Of a stretch of DNA of 64,000 nucleotides, positions 12,723 through 25,147 are shown piece by piece. Under the pieces are notes generated by a model. The model had not been told where the DNA came from. It ran no database searches and saw only the letters and a list, made by a program, of their open reading frames with translations. The DNA lies in contig NW_019211457.1 in the NCBI RefSeq assembly GCF_002443255.2, forward strand, positions 711,303-775,302, given 5' to 3'. The first letter of the stretch is position 1. Each line of letters begins with the position of its first letter. Source of the DNA: Varroa destructor (Eukaryota; Arthropoda; Arachnida; Mesostigmata; Varroidae). A program made the position numbers and the translations under genes.

Positions 12723-13118
12723 ATGGCATCTGATCATGATCGTACGTCCATCTTAAACGCTGAGCACATCGACAAGTGTGAAAGACAACTAACTGAAAAC
12801 AATCTGGGAATGTCTGTGGCCATATGCGGACGTGAATTTTACAGCATATCGTATTTGTATTATGCAATGGAGTTCGATCTTGGACGTTCTTCATGCGCAT
12901 CCTGTGTATGTAGTGTTGACTGTGATCGTTTCCATAGCTTTCATGGCACTGGCAGCAAAGGCCTGCTAGATCGGTCGAACTTGGCCTTTTGTGGAAACTC
13001 TGAGCAGAGCCCATATAGAAATAATGTAAAATGCTGTCCCTATACACTGAACGCAATAAAAAGTCTAGCCGAAATTGGGTACACAATCTACGGTCTGTAT
13101 AGAACTATACTGAATTGA
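12723..13118 (+). CDS. Hypothetical 131-residue Cys-rich ORF
   Basis: This is one of the few longer frames that begins with a true ATG in a good context (G at -3, G at +4). The product starts MASDHDRTSILNAEHIDK, is soluble in character and has nine cysteines. Four of them cluster as CASCVCSVDC near residue 60, with a CC pair near residue 108. No signal peptide or membrane segment is seen and I do not recognise a family. A 138-codon frame lies on the opposite strand over most of it, which shows only that the region is poor in stops. About three frames of this length are expected by chance in a window like this. There is no nearby AATAAA downstream of the stop. Confidence 0.2.
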   Translation: MASDHDRTSILNAEHIDKCERQLTENNLGMSVAICGREFYSISYLYYAMEFDLGRSSCASCVCSVDCDRFHSFHGTGSKGLLDRSNLAFCGNSEQSPYRNNVKCCPYTLNAIKSLAEIGYTIYGLYRTILN

Positions 13119-13695
13119 AACAAACAATACAAGAATTTTGCCTAAGGCTGTTTATCTGGCTAATTTAAGGATCGCATTATTTCGTCCACTTTTAATTTTT
13201 GCCGCATTCTTTTTTCGCCTGTAAAATCTTTCCTGGTCTTAGTCGACTCGTGGTATAGGTTGCTTGCAACGTACCTGTCGTGTTGACATATTTACCTATT
13301 TAACTTTGGTCTAGGTCCGAAGCTGAGCGTAACCACGGCATGCTTCGAGCTGAGTGGAACAGTTGTCTAAAGCCACTTTTAACATCAATAGCGGATGTAA
13401 AGATTGGGATATTTAAAGCGAAAAAAAAAGCCAAAGGTCCAATTCAGTGATGAACGATCTTATATGCATCGATATCCAAGGGCCCTCCATATAAACGGCA
13501 GCTGCCAATGTCCAAGCATTAAAGCTATAAAGTCATATACGGGGCAGTTATTATTTGCGTCGTCTAATAACGATGTTTTCCCGTTCCTTTCAGTTTTGCC
13601 TTGCTTCTATCGACTTATGGATTTGTCCTTTTCAACGAAGTACGGCTCAGTTAGAGCAATTAGCTTTTTTCCACGTGCTCCCAGTTAAGGACACG

Positions 13696-13753
<58 letters not shown>
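13696..13753. repeat. (TA)n microsatellite, 58 bp
   Basis: TA dinucleotides with one AAA interruption near the start. Both-strand frames read as IYIYIY and are not genes. Confidence 0.95.
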
Positions 13754-13757
<4 letters not shown>

Positions 13758-14500
13758 CGCAAATTTTATTCGCGTTATACATAAAAATAGTATACATTTT
13801 CATACCGACAGCACCACCATCCCCTGTAGCTAACTGTATGTACACAGCATATTAGCATAGCGAACAGTTGTAAATGAGCTAGTACTCAACAAGGTATCGT
13901 ATGATCGGATCTCTGTAGAAGGGGAGCAGGGGCGGCAAGTCTGTAAGGTTCGACATATGGGTTAGGTATGGCGATGGGCCTTCAGCTGAATATGACATGT
14001 AAACATCCAGTGAAACTTACAAATTAACTGTAAATAGAGTCGAGGCTTTTATTCCTCAGCTGCACTGTAGCTCGGTCTAGTCCGTTGTTAAGTATCGGAA
14101 CACAGGGTTACAACTGCAATTGAGTGGCAGTAATCCGCTCGCCGCACTGGTCGGTTGATCGTCCGACAACAATTAAGACGGCAACTCAAAAAGAAGGAGA
14201 CAGCCAATCACGGACCGCCAGGCCCGAGGTGGCCTATGCTATTAAATCGTCTTGGTGAAAGCAGATCTGCACGGATTCTCATGAGAACGACGAACTGGTT
14301 CATCTAGAGTTTTCTCCCTCTTACGCAACCTGCTAATTTAGTGCTACAGCACAGGCCGATGCCTCGGTCATTTCGTTATACCTTTCATTCGCTCAAGCTA
14401 TCAACACTTGTGGTTGTGCGTCGTAATTACACAAACTAGCAGCAGTAGCAATGGAACGTTCGTTTAAAATGAGATTAATTATGTTACTATTTTTATGACA

Positions 14501-14515
14501 TATATATATATATAT
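14501..14515. repeat. Short TA microsatellite
   Basis: About 15 bp of perfect TA alternation. Confidence 0.9.
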
Positions 14516-15015
14516 GGCCTTAATTATATTTATATTGCCGTGCGTGCGCGAAAGCTAAGATAGAAATCAACAAGGCATCAGATAAAACTGGCGGAGGATG
14601 AAGGGATCTGCACATGGATTTCTTGCACTGTACAAACACAATAAATAAAAGCGCCGGGCGACTTCGACACAACAAGGAAAAGGGACCTCGATCGGTCGTT
14701 CTGATGTGGCGCTGCAGTAGCAGCAGCAGCTGTGTTTTGTTTTTCGAAATTTCAATGATATGTTGTCGATCGTGCAAATTAAAGAAGAAAAAAAAAAAGT
14801 AAAAAAGGCTGGACACCATTAATAGAATCATCAGTACTACTACTGTTTTTGTTATCTTCCATCTTACTCAGTTTACAGACGTCATATCGCCAGTTTTACT
14901 ATCACATAGCTTATTAGTTTTATGTTCATCATTGCTATTAGTGGCGTTGCTACCGTGAAGTCATTTCAGATCGGTGCTTGTCAATAAATTCAAGAACATG
15001 TAAATATAACAGAAT

Positions 15016-15040
15016 TATATATATATGTGTGTGTGTATAT
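15016..15040. repeat. Compound (TA)n(TG)n(TA)n microsatellite
   Basis: TA units, then TG units, then TA again. All are alternating pyrimidine-purine, so potentially Z-DNA-prone. Confidence 0.9.
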
Positions 15041-16279
15041 GTTCACGAAACGTAAGACCTGTGAAGGGTTTAACAATCCGAGAAATCTGCCAGCAAGTCC
15101 TCGCCATAGTCCAGCGTACAATATCGGCGGTAGAACAAATGTACAGAGCAAGTGGGTGCCTCAGTTATGGAGTTTTGTTAGACATTTTACCAAGAAACAA
15201 CGGTAACGGTAATAATCCCAATAGTGGAATAATGAGATAAAATAAAAATTCTCAGTGTCACCTAACCAACCTAAGGAAAAACACGTTTCTCCGTCAGTTA
15301 AAAGGATACAAAAGTGGCTTTTTTTTTTGGCTATTTAAGCTTGCGGTAGGGTTGAGTAGTTCGATCAACACTGAAGCTTTCACTTCGTTCTATAAAACGA
15401 TAATTGTTTATGGGCTGATCATAAACACCGACTGGGTACCGGATTAATCATGTAAGCCAAGGAGAGTGTCTTTATAGTGCGCCTATCAATATGCGCCTGT
15501 ACATAAGCTTTCCTTCTCATTGACTTGCCCTATCAAAACGTAACTAACGACCTTCCTAAGTAGATAATGTAAATGCGTCATTGCCTCGTCGACAGAGACG
15601 AGGCGATTTATAAATGCGCATTAAACATGCATTAACTAAAACACCCAATAAGTATTCTATATAAAGTTAGACAAAGACGTATGTGTAATATGATGTAGAA
15701 ACGTCAGAGTCGACCTAGTCCCTATCAAAGTCATTTTGTCATTACTTATTCTTAAAATATGTGCTTTTGATTTTAAGAATGCTAGCATGTTTCAAAGAAA
15801 GACCGCGCAACGAAGTTTCCCATGCCATAATTAATGTTATGCTATCATTTCCTGGCGAAATATTACGTGCATATAAAAACACTGCGAAAATAGCACGAAG
15901 CGTACGAAGAACTCCGTTTCCCCTTTCGTTCGTTTACTTTTCTTCGGCCGCTGTCTTAACTGGCATCTGTACTACCACACGTGTTTACACGCGTGTATAG
16001 GTTTTTCTTTATGTTGAGAGAGCCAGCACAGCTTACTTAATGCTAGACTGGTGCCAGCAGCGACAGCAACAATAACAACGACAGAGGCCACCGTGCACCA
16101 TGTAAGGTCGTTTGACCCACGTCATCTCCGCATGGGAATAGACCCCGAGCCGAAACTTTGTGGCGACTAGTTATTTGGCACAAAAGTCGAGGAGACGTTT
16201 TGCTAGTCAGCCAAATAACGTCGGCTGGCCATCACATGCAGTACCGACGAACGAACGATCCAACCCAAGAGGCGGTCAA

Positions 16280-16700
16280 CGGGCCCTCATTTCCTCAAGG
16301 GCATTATGGCCATCACCTACTTCCCGATTTCTCTTTGCCCTTCTCCTCCCATACGTTATTCATTGTGTCCCCAATTCAAGGCTCCTGTCGATAGATACCT
16401 TTTTCCTGAGGGGCATCAAGCCTTTATGTCGATTGAATTGGGTCGTAACAGAAAGGGTTCTGAGGCTTACCCAGAAGCAATCCCTCTTTCCGATTTTCTT
16501 TGAAATTGCCCTTCTCAAAGTGGTTTCCCTATGAACGTTGGGGTTGCCTGATGCTTCCCTTTTTCACTACCGCAGTTTCCCGTTAAGCACATTTTTGTCT
16601 ACCTCCCTCAGGCGTCCTACACTTCATCCTATGCCATCGTCCCAGGCTTCATTTTGTCTGCGTTTCACGCCGCTATTTTCGTTACTATGCTAGCGACCTT
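16280..16700. repeat. Pyrimidine-rich block with imperfect internal duplication
   Basis: This block is visibly C+T-rich on the plus strand compared with its flanks. The string ccgattt, then a CT-rich spacer, then tgcccttctc occurs at 16324-16345 and again at 16490-16516, 166 bp apart. An open frame of 124 codons (16160-16534) overlaps but has no recognisable domain and is probably a consequence of the composition. Confidence 0.35.
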
Positions 16701-17170
16701 CGTAGGATAACTTGGCCACGTATAACACTGGCCTGCTTGGGCAACGTTTCTGGGGCACAGCCGAGAGCTTTTCCTTTCGCCCCACTACATAGCTTAAGCA
16801 AAAAAGGGAAAGAGTTGGAGTGCATCTTATATAGACCCGATCATATCAACTCGTCTCCTGTACGATGGCCATGTGATTATTGTGTGGTCGATAACAAAGT
16901 ACACTCAGTTTTATAGGGCGTTAGAATGCGCGAAAATTTATGACATCTAAAAAGGGGAGACAACGCTTGAGAAAAAAGGAAATAGCAGTCGGTACGCGAG
17001 ATCTAAGAGAACAATTGAATGCGAATTCATTTGACATGCATGAGAATAATCTTAATTTTTTGGTAGACATCTTTATGTAGTAGGAGCGTTTGGTGTTATC
17101 CTTTAGATAGGATTCGATACATGTTTCATTCGGAGATGTTTCATTCTCGAATCAAACCTAGTCTTCTTTC

Positions 17171-17174
<4 letters not shown>

Positions 17175-17202
<28 letters not shown>
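17175..17202. repeat. (TA)14 microsatellite
   Basis: Perfect TA alternation. Confidence 0.95.
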
Positions 17203-17721
17203 GCAATCAGATGCAACTGCTTAAATAAACCATAGTATAAAGAGAACCTAAACTCAAAGGTCGACTGTCTCATTTCAAACTTGCCGCTGTTCCCTCTCCC
17301 TGTTCTTTATAACTCTCGAACCGTTCATACTCCAGCTCCGTACACTAGCACTCGACAGAGGCAAACATGTACAGAACGAAAAAGCGTGCTGTGCTCACAC
17401 TGAGTACCGTTCGTTCGTTGGTCGTCGTTGTTTTCGTTAGGCTTACCCGCAATTTTTACTATTTAATGTATAAATTACCTTTTACAATAATTACAGTCGT
17501 ACAGCGGCTGTGTGTAAATCATTATTATTACAAACGCATGCACTGATATGCCAATGTTGATGCCATTAAAGCTCATGAAACGGTTGTTGCTATGGGTCAT
17601 GGCGCCGCAGCCGCCTTCGGCACAGCCACTCACTTAGTCTCGTTGCTGCTTCTGCTGCTGTATTGCGCTAGATCAGACTGCTAAGGCTGATGATGGTGAT
17701 GAAAACGATGCAGGTCAGGGT

Positions 17722-17739
17722 CGTCTGCTGCAGCAGACG
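17722..17739. repeat. Perfect 18-bp CTG/CAG palindrome
   Basis: cgtctgctgcagcagacg is its own reverse complement. It lies in a locally GC-rich block with several CTG/CAG triplets. It could extrude as a cruciform or bind a dimeric factor, but neither is shown by the sequence. Confidence 0.85.
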
Positions 17740-19475
17740 CCGGAGCAGTCAGTAATGCTGCTATTAGCGCCGGCAGGGCAACAAGATAACGGCTCCCAAT
17801 ACAAAGCTGCACCGACCCAACGAATTTAACATTGTTGCAAGTCCGCTTCATCGATTCGCGCTAGGCGTGCGGCTGCAACGGACCTAAGAGGTGCAAAGAA
17901 AGAAAGAGAGAGCTGCCAGCACAAATGGCGAGAATAACAATAAAATCAGTGAGAATAGCAACAATGACAGGGGGGAGGGGCGGAGGTATTATCGGATGGA
18001 GGTTCGAGACGAAAGAGGGCGGAGGAGGACATCAGACATCGCAACGCTCATAGTCCTGTCCGCAAACCCGGGGCGTTGACGGTAATTACACTCTTCTAGC
18101 GGCAATGCTCTCGGATATATAAAATGTATAATTATTATAACTACTCATTCTTAAACCTCCAGAAACGTTGTATCAAAATGAGGCTAGAAACAACCGTGAG
18201 ATAATAACGACAGCAGAGAAGCAACCCTGTCCTTGCTGTTGTTGAAGGACTCTGAAGTTGCCATGTTTAATACACTGGGAAAGCAAGTGGATGTAGACAA
18301 TGATTATCATAGCTAACATGTACCACATTTGAGGGCAAAGCATCATGGCAGAGCACCGAATACTAAAAATTTAAATTGATCAACTGGCTTTTTGCTGATT
18401 TCAAGACTGTTGAAGCATCTCGATAATTTTAGCAGACACTGTCTTTATAATAAATATCCTCTCTCTCTTTGCTGATGCGACACATTGGTTCTGCTTGTCA
18501 ATAATAATAATAACAACGGTCTACAAACTGAACGCTGATCTATACGCTGAAATTGTCCTACCCTGTCCTATATCAACGCTATCATCACGTCGACCGACGT
18601 TTTATACACAGGTTCCACTACCTTCATACAAGCCGACCTACTATATATATGCATATGTCATATATATCTAGATATATGGCTTTTGCCCGAACAAACCCCA
18701 CTAACGTCCATCCCCCAATACCCTGCTCGTGTTATAAACACTACATGTTCCTAGATGGTACACACAGCGTCTTGATCCATCTATCTGTTCGCTGCCATGC
18801 CACTAAATCGAACGACTACAGACCCAACGCGGTAGAACTTTTGCTTTTGATTGCGCATGCGCAGGTATCACCATTGGTAACAATAGTTGCCGAAGTGGCA
18901 ACGCCGGCTGAGAAATACGAAAGAAAAAGTAAAAGCGTCAATATATAATTTCGTCGTGGAAAAACTCTGTTGAAAGTAAGCGATTGTTGGCAACCGCTCA
19001 GTGGGCGGCGTAACAGGGAAAAAGTTTTTAGATGTCTCCGGGAATGTCTAGCTGGTAGCCCTATTTCCCTTTACGTCCCATTGTAGCCCGCCGGCTATCA
19101 AATAAGTGCGCAAAGTGCTGTCTGGAGTATAGACGTGTGCGTGGCAAGATAAATCCTGTAGTGCCTGGTACGTATGTACAATCAGGTCACTGAAAACAAT
19201 GGCGACTATCGTCTAGTTGCTAAGTTACAAATAAAGTAAGTATTATTCGTTTTCGGTATCAAAATAGAACTTTTTAATCTGTCAGATTTTGTTCATATTT
19301 GCTTTACGGAAAATTTTATGGCAAGCAAACCCAAATTTTTCAATCATTGGGTTTGATTCTTCCACCTGTCTCTTTAATAGCCACGTCAACAAAGAGTTCT
19401 AGCACTTTTCTCGCGGTGTAATAGACCTTGTATCTACACAGACATCCTTATAGCAATACTGAGTCGATAGCAGCC

Positions 19476-19506
19476 ATATATATATATATACATGTATATA
19501 CATGTA
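19476..19506. repeat. TA tract joined to 18-bp palindrome
   Basis: TA alternation (19476-19490) runs into tacatgtatatacatgta (19489-19506), which is a perfect palindrome. Confidence 0.85.
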
Positions 19507-20363
19507 AATAGCGCTATCAGCTGGACGTTGCCGGAGATATCTAAAAACTTTTTTTAAACGGATGTTAGTCACCATCTAGCATTACTGTTTTTTTCCCAAA
19601 ATAGGCGTTTGACGAGCCTCTCGACTAATCTATTCCAAAGCTTGTTTCTCGTTTCCGGTCGGATATCTTGCTAGACGGAATAGCAACTGATATACGTACG
19701 TTCTTATACAGTTTTTCCCTACTTTAGTCATGCCATTCGCCGGATGGACATGACCCGTCACAGTTTCTATTGCCACAATCTTTGCTGAGTGTTAGACATC
19801 ATAGGGACAATACCATCGTCCTATTTCACCCACGACGCGTCCTTCTGTACAAGAAATACCGTCGACTCCAGTTTAGAGCTGATTTTTTCGGGTACCTTAG
19901 TCTATTTGCGAACCGCGTCAAAAATGCCATCAGCTAGTCGTATTCGGCAGTGAAGGATATTAGCGCAAGCCAATTCTTATTGCCATCGTCGCTGGCTTTG
20001 TATTGCTAGATGAATAGACTCAAAGTAAAGGAATAGACGTTTACTTCCAGAAGACGATCTGGATGGTATATGCTGGTCTGTGTGGCCGCGTTTTCGAGTG
20101 ACGAAACTTCTAGAAGCGACTTTTGTCACGACATCATGGGCCTTCACAGCGACAATCAGCGGAGACGGAGTCTATTTATTGGACGTGCGTTTGTCTTTCG
20201 GTTGATGCCGCTGATTTACCAGGAGCAGGCACACAAATACCCACGTATAAGTAGCCATGCACGGCCGTACAATTACGTCGTGGAACTGTTCTTGTTTGTG
20301 TGAGAGCCGGCCCGATTTGCCATGTCACTAGAGAAATGTCGCCTTGATGAGGAAGCTGTGCAC

Positions 20364-20397
20364 TGTAAATATTTACAATTACTACTAAAATTTTAGT
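20364..20397. repeat. Two adjacent perfect 14-bp palindromes
   Basis: tgtaaatatttaca at 20364-20377 and actaaaattttagt at 20384-20397 are each perfectly self-complementary and lie 6 bp apart. Both are AT-rich. They could be paired binding sites for homodimeric factors or chance; no gene adjoins them. Confidence 0.7.
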
Positions 20398-23300
20398 TGT
20401 TAAAATAGTGAAAACAGCTGGAAACCGACAGGTTCAGCAAGGACGGTCAAATCAGCTCCTATAAATGAACACATGGATTTCTGAAACGCATTAGTTCTTT
20501 CTATCGCTATATGTACCATAGAGCCAATGATGCAAAACGTTCTCTTTCTTCGATTTGGCGATTTCATCCATTAACTAGGTAAATATATGATAACTGAAAG
20601 GCACAGATACTCAGCTGATTGAGTGTTTGTTATTTACCATTAAAATAGACTTGCTTCACAAAATTTCGTTTCCTATTGATACCGTAGCACTGTTTCCTCT
20701 ACTAGATGTCCTAGCATGCATTGTCGTTCTATGATTATGCGCTCATATATAACACATGGTACTTCGGCGGTTTCTTCAACTCCGTTCGTTTGTGAACACT
20801 TTACGACGACATCTTGAAATCAGGTAGAGGTAATTATCTAAGCAGATTAAGCTAAACACTAAACTTGCGGTTTGATAAGTCTCCATCTGCCGACAGTAGA
20901 ACTTGTCAGTTTAACGTAGCGGGCTCTTGCGAACAGGCGACATCTCGGAAACGCCCCTTGTCCTATGTTATAATGATTTAGTATTTATTTTCACTCTAAA
21001 GCTTATATATCCCAATATGAAACATGTGAGATCATCATTCGTTTTAACGCGTGGGCATCTTGAAGATCTAACAGATTGTCGCTAGCTGGGTCAGACACAG
21101 TGGCATAACACTGCAGTTCGTTCGATAATGTGCTATATTATCGATACGGCACGATAAATGCAATATTTACAGATACAGATTAAATTATAGCAATTTCCTG
21201 TTCTGCAAATACATATTTTAGAAATTTAGTAAGTATTTGGCAATCTGCGTTTGACCTGACCTTCCGATCATTACAAGTCATTGCTTTAGTTTCGAAGAAT
21301 TCTGAGTCGATATCAGTCATTTTGTCCTGGAGTGATGCGATCAGCCTTTTTGGGTATTCTTAGGTTTTGAACTGCTTCTACTGTTTCCTGGGTTTACAAC
21401 AAAAGGTAGCTAGGCGGCAACTAGGCAAAGCAGTTCTTCGTTGTAAACTGGACTCATCACTCGTTTGAGCAAGGCAGACTTGGCCTTCTTCAACGACAAC
21501 AAATTTCCCCGATAAGAATTTAGATCGTAAAACGCCGCCGGCGCTGCCTTTATCTAAAAGTAGCTCCGGCACTCACTTAGCCCTAACCTTTGTCGATGTT
21601 GCTCTAACCGGCGCCTTATGTACCCAGTCCTCGATATGCGCCCCGAACACTTCTACGGTTGGCGTTAATTCGACATACGATTTAGGCACTTTCAAATTTG
21701 GCTACCGAGTGAAAGCGTATTTGATTCGCTCAGTCGTTCTCCCCCTCAGGAGGTCGTTGTTTCTGTTTTTCCGTGCTATTTTTTAAAGACATAGTTAAGC
21801 AGGGTGGGCGTTAAGTAGGAGTTGTCAGACGTAGAAGCGACTGCCGCCGTATAAAAAAAAAAAGACAACTTATCTTTTTGTTACTACCTTATTTATTAAT
21901 TACTCTATTATATTACGCTATCTAGTGCAATGTTATTCTGTACCACACTACATGTTATATTTCTGTGTTGGCATTGTTGTTTGTCCTTGCTTTTCACCAT
22001 CAACATATTAAGCAGATACAAAAGTATCTGTACTATGTTTTTTTTTCGTGACAATTCTACATCGCTGCTGATTTTCGTGCCATTGTTGTATCTGTCACTA
22101 CACAGCAGCCGTAATAGCTAGTAGTTTTCGGGTTCGGTATCCCGCCTGACTCAATATGCGCTGCTGAACGCCATTTATTCTATCGTTTCTTTCTCATCCA
22201 TTCTCTGTACGTCGTTCACAAGTTACGTGCCGCCCGCTCTTGCGACTGCGACCGCTGTCGCCACCGTTTGAAGCAATTATTCCCCCTCTCCCCACCGCCA
22301 TCTTCCCACCACGTCGGTGCACGATAGGACAGGAAGGCTGTATCGGTTCGATTAACCGAATTGGTTACAAGCCAAATTGTCGGCTACGACGCTGATGCCT
22401 GCCAGGAGCCGCTGCGCATCGGGCAACTTTGTTCGGGCGAACAGGCAAACCGCAGGACGGACCTCCGTCGCTTCTCGAATCGCTTTCATACCGAAATGTT
22501 GGCAGTGATGGTAATGGGTGAGATGGGCGCGACTACGACACCGCTATAGAAGCCGATAACGCATTGTAGAAACATGTAGATGAAACAGCAGGATGATAGG
22601 CGAGAGGATGAGTGAGTCTACGTTTTAATTTCGTAACGGCACGGATACTCTGGGGCACAAACTCACCGAATATCTGCCGGCTGGCGAAGTAACTGTACTA
22701 TGTGTTATGGATACCTGTACTGGCCCGCAATGATGTTTCCGTAGACCAGTGTGGGACCCTTGGTGGGACCTGTTGTGTATTTACTGTTGCCGGACTAAGT
22801 GGAACCGCTAAACGGTCGCGTTGAAGAGGTTTTATAATCGATGAAGCTTGGCACCGAAGCATAGCGAAAGGGGGCTAGCGGGCTGTAGATTGGAGGGGCA
22901 CCAGAACGAAGACAAACTGTTAGCGTATTTAGCGATCTGCGTGACGAATATGTGCGAGATATAGCCAAAAAAAAAAATGTAATTCTGCCTAAAGTGTTGG
23001 CTATAATGGCAGATACCTCGTATTTAAGAGAATGTGGCACATTATATGATAGTATATAGAGCGATTTGAGCGCCAACACTAGACGGAGCAGTTGGCTGTG
23101 AGTAATCATGTGGCACTGTCAAATAAGTAACCATAAAACATTATTGACAATTTTCTAGATCTGGATTAAATAAGCGTAGTAATCCAGGCGAGGGTGTTTA
23201 CCACGGCCATGAATCGTTGGCATAACGATTTTTTTAATTCTGCTGCTATCGTCTCCTGCTAATTCATCTTCCTCTCAATGCGCTTCTATGAATCGCACTT

Positions 23301-24356
23301 ATTTCTAGTTCATAATTAATGGTTCGAATCGAAACCAAAAAAAAAACTTTCTCCGAATTCGGAGCACTTGTACAGTGCGATACCTACCACTAGAAGCCAA
23401 GCCCCGATGGCGCCAACGCTACGGGGGCGTAAAATTTTTCAAAAAATCACTTCAGTAAGACGGACGCGCACGCGCAAAGCCAAAATGAAGCAAAATAACA
23501 AATCGATATTTTCTAGCTATATTGTCTGTTACTCTATTCTTTGCCTGCCTCCATAGTTGCTTTATTATTGCGTACCTTTGACAAAAAATACGTACTTCGG
23601 TATTAGTTCCAACGTGATCGAACGGTTTCACTACCAAATAGAACTTACATTTGCGCGTCGCTTATATGAACGCACTTTACATAGCCAAAAATGCGCGTCG
23701 TATAGGTCTTCTTGCCTGGCCACAGCTTGATGTAATGTCCGGTAGAAGAAAACAGGCACCTTGGTCCTATTCTTCACAAAGACATCAATAGGGGGAGACA
23801 CAATCACTAGTAAATTGCTATGCGTGTCCTTCGTTTGTTCTGAATGGCAACAAATAATGGTCAGTTTATATTTATCCGGTGAGAGCTAAAGCAGGCAGCA
23901 TTGGGTAGACGATATTCAATATATATAACTACGTACTGAGGTAAATACGACACGAGCAGATACGGACGTTGAGGGTAATGTGAAGGTACCGACTAACGGC
24001 TAAGGTACGGTTTCTGCTATTCAGACTCATAGGCCTTGCGTAAGCTGTTTCGTGTAGCAGCGCAGTCGACTTGTGAAATGGGGCCGAAATAGCCAAGAAT
24101 ACTGTTCATATAAGCTAACATTTCAATTTGCCCATTAAATTTTTGATTCTACAATGTATGCCCTGTTCTACAAATGATACGTGAATTCGCTGCATTAATA
24201 GTGTACAGATATGAGATGTAAATATTAACAAAATACTTTACATTAGGAACGATGTATATGAGGCGGTATAAACCAATTCCGAACATGAAGCTGAAAAAAA
24301 AAGTGCTGAATTATAACAAATTATAGGGAATTATTATTTCTTATTCTCTTGGAAAC

Positions 24357-24364
24357 TATATAAA
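24357..24364 (+). promoter_or_regulatory. TATA-box-like sequence
   Basis: TATATAAA fits the TATA consensus. A tcact initiator-like string follows at 24379, giving a spacing of about 24 bp, slightly short of the usual 30. It precedes the small frame at 24414. Such strings are common in AT-rich DNA, so confidence is low. Confidence 0.15.
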
Positions 24365-24413
24365 TTTAACTATATACATCACTATGCTTATTTACGAAGG
24401 ACCACCTTCCTAA

Positions 24414-24557
24414 ATGTATATGGATACACTGTCAAACTTAGGGCTCTATAACCTCAAAATTAGAGGTGACTCACTGACGAATGAGGTAAGTTGTATAGAA
24501 ATGGTGTCCTTTGTACCGCCGGACTGCCTGCTAGTTTCGTGCCTATATATCTCATAA
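24414..24557 (+). CDS. Small ORF with consensus 5' splice site, unrecognised
   Basis: ATG at 24414 opens 47 codons starting MYMDTLSNLGLYNLKIRG and closes with TAA. After codon 24 the sequence reads GAG|GTAAGT, a perfect match to the animal 5' splice-site consensus, so the coding part of a first exon could end at 24485. A nine-codon frame (24384-24413) ends immediately before the ATG, and a TATA-like box lies at 24357. No matching 3' splice site or second exon was identified and the peptide matches no family known to me. It is a candidate first exon, or chance. Confidence 0.2.
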   Translation: MYMDTLSNLGLYNLKIRGDSLTNEVSCIEMVSFVPPDCLLVSCLYIS

Positions 24558-25040
24558 ATTCTAAGCATATATATGCGCACGAAATTGTTTAATTAAACAA
24601 AAAAAAACTGTGCTTCTTTTTTCGTTTCGAAGCACTCGTCGTAGTCACCTTCTGCATTGTCCAAAGCCTTTGAGACAGTGCATAGACCCCTGTTGTTCCG
24701 GGCGAGGTATATATTTATAAGGAACTACATTACAACAGGTTTTTAAGAAATTCCATTTAATAATTACCGTAGTACCGATCCTATCCATATTTCCAATATG
24801 ATCGGTCTTGGCAATAAGTCTGATTTCGATTTAGACGATATAGATGTGAGAGATTACCTGCAAGTGAGAAACATTATATGATAAGATACTAGTTAATATG
24901 TAATGTCTTACACTATTTAGATACAACACTTAACTTCATAGGAAATTTTTAACTTGAAGTAAGGTGACTGCTCGACGAAACACAATCAATTCAATCAAGA
25001 AAAATCATATACAAATTTACCCGTATTAATGCATCTCTCC

Positions 25041-25043
25041 AAA

Positions 25044-25107
<64 letters not shown>
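25041..25107. repeat. A12(TA)23T9 self-complementary tract
   Basis: Twelve A, 23 TA units and nine T in sequence. The whole 67 bp is close to its own reverse complement and could fold back on itself. Further T-rich DNA follows. Confidence 0.95.
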
Positions 25108-25109
<2 letters not shown>

Positions 25110-25127
25110 TTCTTTCATTTTTTTATT

Positions 25128-25147
25128 TCATATCATATCATATCATA
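25128..25147. repeat. (TCATA)4 pentanucleotide repeat
   Basis: Four perfect TCATA units just downstream of the TA tract. Confidence 0.9.

Larger units (their letters stand above)
13119..24413. other. Long non-coding stretch
   Basis: No recognisable exon. It holds TA tracts (13696, 14501, 15016, 17175, 19476), a CAG cluster at 14718-14731, a pyrimidine-rich block at about 16280-16700, a GC- and purine-rich triplet-containing block at about 17590-18070 with a perfect 18-bp palindrome, and paired palindromes at 20364-20397. The remaining frames (124 codons or fewer) show no domains. Confidence 0.55.

Noticed and set aside
13555..13845. Frames with YIYIYI runs on both strands
   Set aside because: Translations of the TA microsatellite.
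23320..23337. ggttcgaatcgaaacca resembling a tRNA B-box
   Set aside because: It forms a hairpin with an 8-base loop and there is no A-box or cloverleaf upstream.
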